A stretch of 64,000 nucleotides of DNA from Pomphorhynchus laevis (lineage: Eukaryota > Acanthocephala > Palaeacanthocephala > Echinorhynchida > Pomphorhynchidae), in assembly GCA_012934845.2 (NCBI GenBank), contig WNNJ02001801.1, positions 1 to 64,000 of the forward strand, in the 5' to 3' direction. Within the stretch, counting starts at the first letter, position 1, and every line of letters starts with the position of its first letter. The translations under genes were made by a program, and so were the position numbers. The notes under the pieces were generated by a model, which had not been told where the DNA came from, ran no database searches, and saw nothing but the letters and a program-made list of their open reading frames with translations. This document shows positions 35,213 to 46,394 of this stretch, in pieces.

Positions 35213-36194
35213 GTTAGTACGAAAAATCGCTTGTATTTCTAGTATATAATATTATATATTAATAATATTTATTAATATTGATATTTAATATTAATAATTA
35301 ATATTATTAATTAATACTATTAATTTGTTTGAATATTTATTTATATTCTATAATATATAAGTATATTTTGTCAAATCGAGAAATACAATAGCTTTCGGCA
35401 ACATGTTATCGTCAATTGTTGTTTGACAAAAAAAAACAAAAATTATCACTTTCAACTTAGATAAAATTGTAATCATTAAATAATAGTTATATTTGTTCTA
35501 GAATATTATTAAATACGGAAGAATTCTTCATGTGGTTTATCACAATTGTTACGATTATATATAACGCTAAAGTAACAATCAAAAATTGTTACGAAAATTC
35601 TAAACACAAAAAATAAACAAAATTACATTGAGTCTCAATATTTTACATGAACTTATTTGGATCAGCCAGCGATTATATAACATGCCCAATAACAATACAT
35701 ATTTCGATAACTCGAAGCTGATATGTAAAGATAGTAATTAATGTGGAATTATTAAAGCACTTGTATTGACAAACCACAATACATACTATGGTTCATTTCC
35801 TATCGACTGTAAGCGATCATTTGCTATCGACTTTAGCTGTTATAGCGTAGCCTAATATAACGGTGAGACTAGTAGATTCCTATGAGTAGTAGACATGAAT
35901 ATACTGCGTTTGAATTTATTATACCTGCTTTCGTACATATTGCACACATATCCCTGTAAGGTGTATATATTGACTATGTAAAAACAAGATTCAGTGATCA
36001 GTAATATCATAAAGTAAAATGATTTATGTAAAATAAGTTTGTTCTCATCGAAAAATGTAAAACGAAATTTAAATCAGAAAGAATTCCCTTATATTTCGGT
36101 CGCCTTTATTTTCTCATGCGGATATAATAACAGCAGATTTATTATTGCCTTTTTAATATACGCAAATATATGAATTTGTACTACATGGTATTAG
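35213..36194. other. AT-rich intergenic DNA, nothing recognised
   Basis: No supported frame. Short TA/ATT-rich microsatellite at 35255-35350. Confidence 0.6.
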
Positions 36195-36385
36195 CAAATA
36201 GAGTAGAAACGAATAATCCAAACGACTGTTGTTTCGTCGAAACAGCAGTCATTTGAATAGTTCGTTTTTATATCATTTGAAGTAAATACTAAGAACATTC
36301 AATTTTACTACCGGACACAATTAATATTAATTAGAAATTCCCCTGACAGGCAACTCAATACCGAAGGATATCAAGATTATACAGC
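36195..36385 (+). mobile_element. Small non-autonomous element, copy 1
   Basis: Starts CAAATAGAGT and shares about 150 bp with 39431-39592 (GAACATTCAATT, CCCCTGACAGGCAACTCAA, TACCGAA). It contains an internal hairpin around TTTCGTCGAAA (36219-36250) that is shortened in the other copy. It has no coding capacity. Confidence 0.6.
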
Positions 36386-36451
36386 CATGTTGATTAGTAG
36401 CATATCGGTTGAACATATTTAAACATACTGTGCATATTCCTTTGAAATCAA

Positions 36452-36619
36452 TTATAATGAATATTATTGATGTCGATCTCTATAAGAGGATCTAAAAATA
36501 ACGTCAGATGATTAAATATATTTTGAAGTTGTACTATACCTTATATTTTAATTTGAAAGATATACCAAACATACCCATAATCTTGCCTTTAGTAATAATT
36601 CAATTAATGAAACAGCAAG
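36452..36619 (+). repeat. Direct repeat, partner at 37761-37927
   Basis: About 170 bp, roughly 80% alike: TATTG-TGTCGATC, GATCTAAAAATAA, TTTAGTAATAATT and AATTAATGAAACAGC in the same order. It is followed by a hairpin with an 11-bp perfect stem (AGCAAGACATC) at 36613-36644. Nature unknown. Confidence 0.7.
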
Positions 36620-36940
36620 ACATCGAATTTATTTGATGTCTTGCTGACTAACTATCAGCATCATAGGAAATTAAATTTTAATTTAACTAATTTTAAAATC
36701 AATGTTAATTTCTGATGATGTTGACAGCTAATTAGTAAAACATGAAATAAATTCTATATTTCTTGCCGTTCCATTGAATTATTAATATTCCTAAAATATT
36801 CTAGAATGCCAAATTAATATTCTTAATATTCTAAATTATATTTGCATATGAAAATCACGAGACTCGCGTGATAACTAAATTTCAAATTATTGCAAATTTT
36901 CGGACTCCTTCCTCCGTCATTCATAACGTCCGTTTAATGA

Positions 36941-36965
36941 TGACGTCATTTTTTTGATGACGTCA
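36941..36965. promoter_or_regulatory. Two perfect TGACGTCA sites
   Basis: TGACGTCA at 36941-36948 and again at 36958-36965, the palindromic consensus bound by CREB/ATF bZIP factors. An octamer-like ATTTGCAT is at 36840-36848. No adjacent gene was identified, so this is a candidate enhancer or promoter only. Confidence 0.35.
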
Positions 36966-37189
36966 TTTATCTTCTTGTTCGAGACTTTGCATGCCTCTTT
37001 GATTGGCCACATTGTGGCTAACTGCTGCTGTATACGTACGCATTTGTAATATGTTATTTTGTCACGATTGTCTTTTCTGTTAATGCTATTGCAGCATTTG
37101 CCAAAATATCGAATAAAAATGGCTTCAATCAGTAAACACAACAAAAATGATGAGCTTAGGTGAATTGAGTCAACTACCCTTTTCATCAA

Positions 37190-38965
37190 TTGATAAAGTG
37201 TTTCACAAAAAACTATTAAATAATATAATCTTTTGTATTTATCGGTTAGTATCTAAGCATGCTTATATATGAAAGCGTTTGGATTGTATCACAAATCGGG
37301 TAATTTGAAAGATTCGGCCAATTATGGTAACGGATACAGTTTGGATTATGGTGTATATGGTGTATACACTTTGGGTTATACACTTTGGATTGTGGATTAC
37401 CAAGTTAGAACAACTAAGTGATTCGTCGAAATTGATTTGCAAATCTCTTTTGAATCAGTGAAAGTGGAAAATTGTCTGCATTGTTTGATTTTAGTTAAAT
37501 AATAAGGACATTCCCATTTTTGTGTCAACCAAGTTGCGGTCGTAATGAACCTTCTATTTTTTCAGGATGTAAGGCTCTATTACATACGTTTAATTGCTAA
37601 TGCCCCAGGATGGCATGTCAAGTCAATGCACTAATTCATCAAATTATTTGCCAATAGCATTGTCATGTGTAATATGCAGGATAGAAATCGTAAAAGGCAA
37701 ATAAGCAGGCAACATTTTGACAGGCCTTGAATCGAATCTCAATTACTCTGGGTATAAAATATAATGAGTATTGTCTATGTCGATCGTTGTAAAACAAGAT
37801 CTAAAAATAATGCCAGGTGATTATAAATACATTGAAGTTACAATATACTTTATATTTTAACTTAAAATACATACCATATATATCCATAATCCTGCATTTA
37901 GTAATAATTTAATTAATGAAACAGCCAGATATCCAGCGCCAATAATTCTTGATTTGATCAAGCTCCAATAATTCTTTATCAATAATGAATCATTATCAAC
38001 TGTCTAAAATAATATCTTTCGTCCTATTAGCATGTTGCCATTATATTATTTATACAAAACAAAATTATTAAACTATTAGCTAACAAATTTTATTTCAATT
38101 TAAAGTGATCGGAAGAATGTTTAAAATGTCAAGTTTTCCGCTATATTTAAGTAGTTGTGCTGTCTATCCAAATACAACAAGAAAATCGTTGAGTATTTTA
38201 CCAGTCCAAAACTACTTGATGGCAATTAAGTTAGATTGGGCGTGTTGTCTCTGGCAAAATATACAACGATACAATTATAATCGAATTGATATTCTATAGT
38301 TCGGATTCATGAACTGTCCATTGCAGACGAATGCTTTAGTTTTCTGGAAATAAAAGTGAGTGAATGAAGATATTTTCCAGGTTCCAGAACAGTCGTGAAA
38401 CTTTCGGTGGTCAATAAGTCGTCACCAAAGTATAGTAGTGACTGGAAGCATTGGAACGAAACAAGCAAACATATATGTGCTAAAAGTGACAGTTATTAAA
38501 ACATTGTGTAAAGCTATATTAAATATAAATAAAAAGTAAAAAATCATATGGATATTATTTAATGTGTTAATATGTTAATGTGTTAATGTGTTAATAATGT
38601 GTTAATTTGTGGATAATCGTTAATCATTGCACTACTTGTTAAATTTGATATTTGTAGAATTCTTAGTTCGTATTTAGGGTATTTTTATTTTTGCGCATCC
38701 AATCTTTTCATTTCTTTGTTACATTTTATACTATTTTAGATAGAGCATCAAAGTTTTTAAAATTTGTCGCGGAAATTAATTTAGTATTATAAAATAAGAC
38801 TTTAATTTTTGGTAAAAGTTTGATGATGTCATATTTTCTACAATCTAAACATTAACGCGTCAATTTTTAAGTCAAATGAGACATGCTTTCTTTTTGTGTT
38901 TAAATTTGTGATTCCATTGATCAGTGGAAATAGCTTTATCGACATTTTATGTTTCGCTAATTTAA
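37190..38965. other. AT-rich intergenic DNA with the second direct repeat
   Basis: Contains the repeat partner at 37761-37927 and short imperfect GTGTATA/ACTTTGG repeats at 37340-37400. No gene supported; the open frames here have no family resemblance. Confidence 0.55.
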
Positions 38966-39704
38966 GTATTTTAAATTTAGATTTACCCAAAAAGTCAATA
39001 TGTTATGTAATATATCATGAGATATATTTTTACATTTTTGAAATTTTCGTATTGTTTTTGTATTAGTTAGCTAATATTAACATGTTGGAATATCTACACT
39101 TGTAATTATTATTGATTTGAAAAGAATATAAAATATTTTTAATCTGGAAGAATTTCCGTCAAGCCTGTTTGCCGTTATTATTAAAGTTTATTCTTTCCAT
39201 TATGCCTTATTGCAACAGCATTGCAATGTCGAGTTTCTTACTATCACTTGCGTATTTTAAATTTGGATTTACCAAAACAAATCGATATTATTAAATATAT
39301 TTTTTACATTTTTTACATTTTTGAAATTTTCGTATTGTTTTGGCACTAGTTAGCTAATATTAACATGTTAGAATACCTACACTTGTAATTATTATTGATT
39401 TGAAAATATATATAAAATATTTTTAATCTGCAAATAGAGTCTGAAACAGCAGTCATTAGAATAGTTCGTTTTTATATCATTTGAAGTAAATACGAAGAAC
39501 ATTCAATTATACTACCAGACAATTAATATTGATTAGTAATTCCCCTGACAGGCAACTCAATACCGAAAGATATCAAGGATATCCTTCGATAAAATCTGGA
39601 AGAATTTCCTTCAAACCAGATTGCAGTTATTATTGAAATCCATTCTTTACATGATGCTTTTTGCAACAGCATTGCAATGTCGAGTTTCTTACTCTCACTT
39701 GCGT
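38966..39704 (+). repeat. Tandem duplication, second unit interrupted
   Basis: Unit 1 is 38966-39251 (286 bp). Unit 2 starts at 39252 and reaches about 39704 because it carries the 162-bp insertion at 39431-39592. Shared landmarks: TTACATTTTTGAAATTTTCG, GCTAATATTAACATGTT, CAACAGCATTGCAATGTCG. Confidence 0.85.
39431..39592 (+). mobile_element. Small non-autonomous element, copy 2, with 6-bp target duplication
   Basis: Flanked by AATCTG at 39425-39430 and 39593-39598. The uninterrupted sister unit has a single AATCTG at 39142-39147. The element starts CAAATAGAGT and ends near a hairpin (GATATC, AA, GGATATCCTTCG). No coding capacity; class undetermined. Confidence 0.8.
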
Positions 39705-40448
39705 CTTGTCTTTGCGCATTTTTTCTAATTTCATTTCACAAGTTTAAATCACATACATACGCAAAGAAAATGTTTTTTTGTAATGTATTTCCCCCTTTTG
39801 GAGAAAAACTGCAGCAACTATTTCGTTTTTGATAACCACAATTCGTGTTATAAAGTTCATTTTGGCAATCCAGACAAGTGAATATTTTATTTTTGATTGA
39901 CACCAAGTTTTTACAGAAAAATTATAAAGAATTGGTAAAAGGGTCGGGAAAAATTAAAAATATGAGAACGAATAAAAGAGTGGACGGAAAGAGGAAGGTT
40001 GAGGAATGGTAAAGGAGAAAGTGAAAAGGATGTAGGGGATAATATGGGCATGGAAAAGAGGAAGGGGTAGAGGGGAAGAGTATAGAGGGATGAGAGGATG
40101 AATAGGGTAAAAATTAATGTTTGTTATTGTAGGTAAATTCTTGAATATTAAAATTGTTGTTTTCTATTTTTTCAAACGACAAAGGCGGGAAATAAAACGA
40201 ATTACAGTGTTTTAAATACGTTGAATATGAAAAGTGTTGGTTTTAAAGGAGTTTGCGAAGATACTGAGACTGTAGTTAATCTTAGGGAAGTAGGACGGAT
40301 ATAAGGCATGCTGAGATGCCTTACTTTCATGTCTTACATGACAATAGGGCATGTTGGAAATATATTAGTTTACGAATGCGTTGAAGGCCTTTGAGGAGGA
40401 TGTTGGAAGACCAAACTTCATTACGAAACTTTAGTCTGTTATCAAAAT

Positions 40449-41366
40449 ACGCCGATGACATCCTCATCTATGCTCATGCACCCGCACATCGCTAACACGA
40501 TATCGCCATTTCTGCCTTCAACTGTCTTTCTTCTATCTGCAAACGTCTCTCCAATCTTCATCTCGTTCTAAACCCCGACAAATCCAAAATAATGTGGATC
40601 CTCCCCCTTAAACCAAACATATCTCCTCCCACTGTATCTTTTGCCTCATCGATCATCCCCATAGTCCACAATCTCACTTTCTTAGGCTTCCATTTTGATG
40701 ATCACCTTTCCCTTAAACCCTTCGTTCGTGACAAGGTCCGCTCGTCTAACTTAATTCTCCGTGATATCTGCCGTATCCGCCCCCTTATCGACTTCCGTTC
40801 TTGTATGTCTCTTCTTTCATCGCTTCTTTTCCCTAAAATCGATTACTGCCTTAGCCTCTTCGCCAATTCTCCAAAATCCATCATCCTACCCCTACAACAA
40901 ATAATCAATTCCCCGTTCGAGTGCTCTTTCGTCTCCGTCGCTTGACCACACATCCACATATTTTGCCCAACTCTCCTGGCCCCACCATTCACATCCGCAT
41001 CAAACTCCGCATTCTCCTAGTAACTTTTCGTCTCATCGCTGTCGGCTCCCCATCGTTCATCAACCTTCCTTTCTTAGACGACACTCGCCCCACCTCGCTA
41101 TCGCTGCGTTCCAGTCACCCTCTTACTCCACGTTCCCAATTACTCCAACAACTATGGTCTCCGATCCTTCCTCGTCGCCGCCCCACTCGCCTGGAATCAA
41201 CTCCCTCTCGACGTCCGCCGCGCCCCCTCCTTTATCACATTCAAACACCTCCTCCGTTCACACCTTCTCGACACATGATTTACATTTTTGTTTTGTGATC
41301 ATGTAAGCGTGCGCTGGCACGCATTTGCCAAGTTAAAATAAATCTTTTTTGAAGTTTAGTCTCTTA
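40449..41366 (+). mobile_element. CR1/L2-like LINE (family 2), 5'-truncated copy with target duplication
   Basis: Begins at the RT catalytic box (YADDILIYAHAP), then LNPDKSKIMW, FLGFHFDDHLSLKPFVRDKV, LRDICRIRPLIDFRS, KIDYCLSLFANSPKS, and a C-terminal FKHLLRSHLLDT with a frameshift between. This is the usual CR1/L2 C-terminal line. The 3' UTR ends with a GCGTGC/GCACGC hairpin, then AAAATAAATC. Flanking imperfect direct repeats share CTGTTATCAAAAT (about 40423-40448 and 41367-41392). Confidence 0.85.
40592..40945 (+). pseudogene. Family-2 LINE RT C-terminal fragment
   Basis: An open stretch of 117 codons that includes FLGFHFDDHL and DYCLSLFANS. Continues in another frame through 41298 to the C-terminus. 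Truncated and non-functional. Confidence 0.8.
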
Positions 41367-42930
41367 TGAAACTTCAATCTGTTATCAAAATGAAAAATAA
41401 AAAATTCAGATGATCAATTATATGGAGATTTCGCGTTTAGAAATACAGGTGATTAATTTAGTTCGATCTGTAAAAGTTCGATCAAAGAACTTTGAACTTT
41501 TGTGTATTTAGGAACATTGGAATGGAGGTAAGATGCTGTAAAAGAGAGCAAAAAAATTTCGTTGAGACAAGAGGCATGTCAGAGATGTGGTCAATGTTTG
41601 CATGAGTGTGCAGATGGATATTGTCAGCATTCACTATTATGTGAAAATTATGGAAAGTAGTGAGGTGTGATAAATCACCCAGCAGGATAATGAACCAAGA
41701 TGGATCTTTAGGGAACTCCATGTGTAAGTGAAGACGAAGATGATAATGAGAAGTGTGTTGATACAGAAAGTGCACTTTCAATAAGATATGAAACAAGCAA
41801 TTGAGCTGTTATAGAGTAAAACCCTTAATCATGTCAAAGACGATAGAGTAGGATTGAATAGTCTACAATGTCAAAGCATGAAGAAAGGTGGATATAAATA
41901 ACAGCACTACCGCTTTTTGATACGGGAATGGCTCATGTCATTAAAATCTTTAAACTGTCAGTTTTGATAGAGAGATTAAGATGAAAATCAGATTGGGAGA
42001 GTATTAATTATATGAAAGAAGATTTAGTATAGCTTGGTTTATATCAAAGTATTCAAGAAGTTTGGAAATGATTGAGAGATTGGAAATATGACGATTTGCT
42101 GCAAAAAGTGAGGGATCTAAAAACGGTTTTATCAGGAGAGGTTGGATAACGGCAAACTTTCATTGAGTTGGATATTCGCTTTTTTTAATTGGCGAATTAT
42201 AAAACAGTTGCAAAAAAGGATGGCATAACTAGAAGGATAGTTTAAAGACTTAAATTGGCATATAATATTGTAGTGATGTAGAGTTAGGTAGCGACTTAAA
42301 AATCACGGTACGTCATCTTCAGATACTGGGATAAGATAGAAAATTTCAGTTACTGAAATATATGCATTTGACATTGAAAGGCACTTGAGTGGATGCAAGA
42401 TGGGGAAGTATATTTGTCCATTTGGCATACAAATTAGAAAAGAACATGGGGGTTAATAGTAAAGCAACTAAATTGTGATCGAACCATAGTAAAATTAAAT
42501 GTTTCCAAGTAGTCTTAGAGTTTGTCGAATTTGTAAGTTTATCCTGCCAGAAAAGTGTACATTTTTTAAAGAGTAGTATGTGATGGAAGCGTCTAAAACT
42601 AAGGTAGTGATTGTATGGAATTTGGGAATTGAATCAAGAACAAGGTTTAAGAGTTCGGAAGTAAAAACGAAATGAGTGACGAAATTTGCGTTCAAAAAGC
42701 TTACATTCAGTGTTGAACCACGAAGCTCTGTGGTGGCTGTTAATAAAATGTGATTTGAAAGGTAAAATGTGGTACAAAATGTTTGAGGCTTCAGAATTAT
42801 ACAAATATGATAATTCGTCAGTGGAGAAAGAAATACAGTCTGCCTCGGTGAGGAATAATGAAACAGTAGTAGCATACAGCTCATGATACTTATTAAAATA
42901 TGTAATATTCTTATTTGCCATAGTGGAAAA

Positions 42931-43296
42931 TTGTATGTGATAAACTCTTGTAAAATGTCGGACAGTCGTATATATTATGTTTTATTCTCAACAACAAATG
43001 ACCTTGAAATGTGGATAAGAATGATTTTAAGTTCATTAGAACCAAACTTATTGATCCATTGTCAGAATATGGATCAGAATATGTATATATTGTTAAAATT
43101 AGTTGTGAGAAACGAGATTTTATGTTTCTAAAAACTACTGTGTTGCGTTATTTATCATGCTTACACCATAAACATCTAGGCATAAGCTGATAATACAACC
43201 ACGATCTGAATACAGCCACGATCATTCAGTATCTAAAGATGAAGATAAAGATATAAAATAATATGTTTCGATACATTGATGATATAATAATACAAA
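42931..43296. other. AT-rich spacer between LINE copies
   Basis: Short repeat of CCACGATC-TGAATACAG at 43198-43230. Nothing else seen. Confidence 0.5.
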
Positions 43297-44108
43297 TTTA
43301 TTTAACGTGGCAAATGCGTGCCAGCTGCACGCTTACAAGTCCACTAACAAAAAATGAAAAAGTCAAGCAGATAAATTATTTAAATGGGATCGGATTTGGC
43401 GTTTGAACCACGGCAGGGAGGTTGATTGGCGTATATAAATGGGCAGATGATTCCATGATCGAGGAGCAGCCACAATAAAGGAGCGGAGTCCAAAGGAGGT
43501 AGATTAGTTTGGGACATGTAAAAGGGAATTACAGGAACACAAGGAACGATAAACAGAACGAGAATTATCAAGAAAAGGAAGGTTTAGAAATGAAGGGGTA
43601 TGAAAAGTTACAGGGCGGAAAGCAACGAGAAGAAAACGAATTTGAATACGACAATAAATTGTAGGCAAATCGAGAGAAGCAAGATGGCAGGATGTATGAT
43701 CAAAAAGACGAAGACGGAGGAGAATTCGGGCGGCTGCGTTGACGATGCGTTGTAGAGGAAGAAGAGTGGATTTAGGTGACTCGGAAAATAGACTAAGACA
43801 ATAATCGAGTCTAGAAAAAAGGAGAGAAGATATGATAGTCAAACAAGAAGGGAAATCGATCAATCTACGAACTTGACGGAAGTTGCGGAGTATCAAGGTA
43901 GATGAGCGTACATTATCTCTAACGAAAGGTTTAAGTGACAGTCGGTTGTCGAAATGGAAGCTTAGGAAAACGAGATTATAAACGATAGGAAGAATTGTAG
44001 AATTTAATTATAAGGAGGGGGTTCTAAGCTGAGGCGTCGAGGTAGATCCACATAATTTTATATTTATCAGGATTCAGAGAAAGGCGAAGGGAAGAAAGAT
44101 GATTGGAA
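43297..44108 (-). mobile_element. Family-2 LINE, 3' fragment
   Basis: 3' end at 43297-43345 with the GGCAAATGCGTGCC hairpin. On the minus strand LRNFRQVRRLIDFPSCLTII, LDYCLSLFSESPKSTLL and LQRIVNAAARILLRL follow the CR1/L2 pattern; the upstream end at about 44108 abuts a PLE. Truncated and frameshifted. Confidence 0.8.
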
Positions 44109-44109
44109 A

Positions 44110-44690
44110 TTGAGACAAGATATATGCGTGTTTAACTCTAACAATTTTTATTCAATAATTAAAGAAATTTATCCAGGTAGCCTTATTCTTAATAAAACCA
44201 ATATTAATGATAAAGAAGGTATATATTCAGATATTAACATTGAATTAACATCTATTAAAACGATTATTAACTTATATCGTGAAGATGACATATTTAAATT
44301 TACAAGAAACATATTATTGCATGAGCATTCATGCATCCAGTATAATATAAAATATAAGACATTAAATAATGAAATTTTAAGAATTGCAACAATCTGTAAC
44401 GACATCTTACTTCTTCAAAATCATTTAAATAATTTAATAGATGCATATTTTAATAAATAAATCAACACTATAATATTAAAAATATATTCAAAATCATTAG
44501 CGGAAAATTGTTATGGATGGATAATAAATAATATACTTTGTATTAGAATATAATACTAGATAATCAAATTTCATCAGAGGAAATACGTCATTAGCACGTG
44601 TTTGGCCCTGCTGCTCTGTTGAGTCGATGAATAGGGACCGAAACCTGATAGCATAGCAGTTCCTTTTGATGACCTCTCTCGCGGTCGATG
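44110..44690 (+). mobile_element. Naiad-like PLE, 3' fragment
   Basis: Encodes IIKEIYPGSLILNKTN, then YREDDIFKFTRNILLHEHS and EILRIATICNDILLLQNH: the RT part after the catalytic box. The 3' UTR follows, with TTTGGCCCTGCTGC and CCGAAACCTGATAGCATAG. It ends at a GC-rich hairpin (CGCGGTC/GACCGCG, 44689-44708) where a different PLE begins. Confidence 0.8.
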
Positions 44691-46040
44691 ATGACCGCGT
44701 CGAAAGTGTGGAGCAGCAGCCGATATCAACCATTTAACAGGTATGCTATACGACCAAGACACGATATCCGGTCCAGTATACATCTTTTGATAGACACTAG
44801 TCTTAGTCTTACGTAATGATATTGTATCACGTTTAAGTAAGACGTCCAAGAATGGCAATCCTCTGTCACTTTAACTAAAAATACACCATTGAATACGGGC
44901 ATCCTTAGAGTTAAGAATATCCGATAGATCACAAGAAGTAGCATCGATTCAGCAAAAACATTGCTTTTGCCGAAATTACTTCGTATATTTCAATAACATC
45001 GTTTTTTGACGAAACGATGTTACTTCTTGTGCTCTCTCGGATGTTCTTGACTCTAAGAATGTCCGTATTTAGTGTGTATCTCTAGTGTAAGTGACAGATG
45101 GTTGCCATTCTTAGACGTTTTAGTTGGACGAGATGCAATGCCATTACTTAAGACTAGAGTCTATCAAAATATAGGTACTGGACTGGATATCGTGTCTTAG
45201 CCGTTTAACATTCCTGTTAAGTGGTTGATATCGGCTTCTGTTTCATACTTTCGACACTGTAGATTTATATGTTCCTCCGATGATTTGTATGCTGATAGAA
45301 AATATGTTATTACTCACAGTTTGATAGAGAGAGCAGTTTACCCATATGGACAATCAAAAAAAGCCATTTATAGTTCAGTTCTACCTAGAAACCGCATATT
45401 TGGTTTTTAAAAAAAGGTGAATTATTTAGGCATTTCTTAAATAAATAACAGATGGAATTATTGTTTATTCAATTTTATTTCTAAGAATGTGATGAATAAC
45501 AATACGAATGAAGTTTTCATTTTTAGTAACAAAAAATTGCCTAAAATGCATAACTTATTAAAGCCTAAAGATTTATCTAGTAGATAGTCGAGTGTTTATA
45601 AAATACTTTGCTCGGACTGTGTCTATTTTTTCCAGACTGGACAATATTTATCTAAAAGAATCAAGCAACACATCTATAATCTGCAAAAAGGAACTGTTTC
45701 CAGTGCAATTGCTCAGCATTGAACCTCAGCATTGTTTTTATATAGTAGTAATACATAGTAACATCCGATATCTTGATTTTTTGTGTTTTAATCCGTCTAC
45801 ATTTTAGATTTTGTTGAACAATTTTATTATCTTATTGTTATAATTTAGTGTTTTACTGTTTTATTTTTGTTCTTATTGTTGATAGTGTTAATGTTTTGTT
45901 TTGCTTAATTATGTGATGTTTTTACTGTTTGATCGCTTTCTTTCGCTGTGTATTTTTTCTTTTATCAATTATATCTTTTGTAACAATTTTCTTTTTTCCT
46001 TATGATGGTAGTTGTCATTGAAATATTGAATAATTCCTTT
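44691..46040. mobile_element. Penelope-type element with inverted duplicated RT end and GIY-YIG
   Basis: Minus strand 44990-44695 and plus strand 45020-45265 are inverted copies of the same RT end: MPFLDVLLKRD, KTKTSVYQKMYTGPDI on the minus arm; LPFLDVLVGRD, then YQNIGTGLDIVS on the plus arm. The turn at 44995-45025 is a palindrome around AACATCG. The plus arm continues through FICSSDDLY to a GIY-YIG domain at 45590-45720 (YKILCSDC, TGQYLSKRIKQH) and a degenerate PLE-end signal at 46001-46029. Several breaks. Confidence 0.75.
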
Positions 46041-46394
46041 GGTCTTTGATTTGATTTTCCTTTGTTCCCATAAATTAACATTTATTTATTTTATTTTATT
46101 TATTTTATAATTATATTAAATATGTAGAAGCAGTTAGCTGATTTGATAAAAATTGATTTGATAAAAAACGGTGAAACATAAGTATACCATGTAGATACGT
46201 GAGTTGTGAAATAATAAGAATAGAAGCGGTTAATCTAACAGTAAAGGCATTATAAAAAGAAAACCCAGCGGCATTTTATAAATTTCTAATTTAGAAAAAC
46301 CATTTAAAAGTCTATCTGATAAAACTAACTCATACGGGATGTTACCAGACTAGACCTTGATAATCCTTAACATTTCTGATAGACGTAGCATAAT

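Larger units (their letters stand above)
39955..42930 (-). mobile_element. CR1/L2-like LINE (family 2), old degraded copy split by another insertion
   Basis: Minus-strand pieces: 42921-42495 (a WFNTEC motif before the RT), 41796-41482 (decayed catalytic region, IIVNADN) and, beyond the insertion, 40430-40110, where YSLSIFANS and IQRI match the family's YCLSLFANSP and LQRI line. The plus-strand copy at 40449-41366 separates them. Heavily mutated, so older than its guest. Confidence 0.65.

Noticed and set aside
36917-37189. 90-codon minus-strand frame across the TGACGTCA sites
   Set aside because: No family resemblance, no splice signals that make sense, and a low-complexity lysine-rich end; length is within chance for this region.
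39960-40110. Purine-rich block read as a separate gene or satellite
   Set aside because: No repeat unit or frame holds; it most likely belongs to the decayed 3' part of the minus-strand family-2 LINE.
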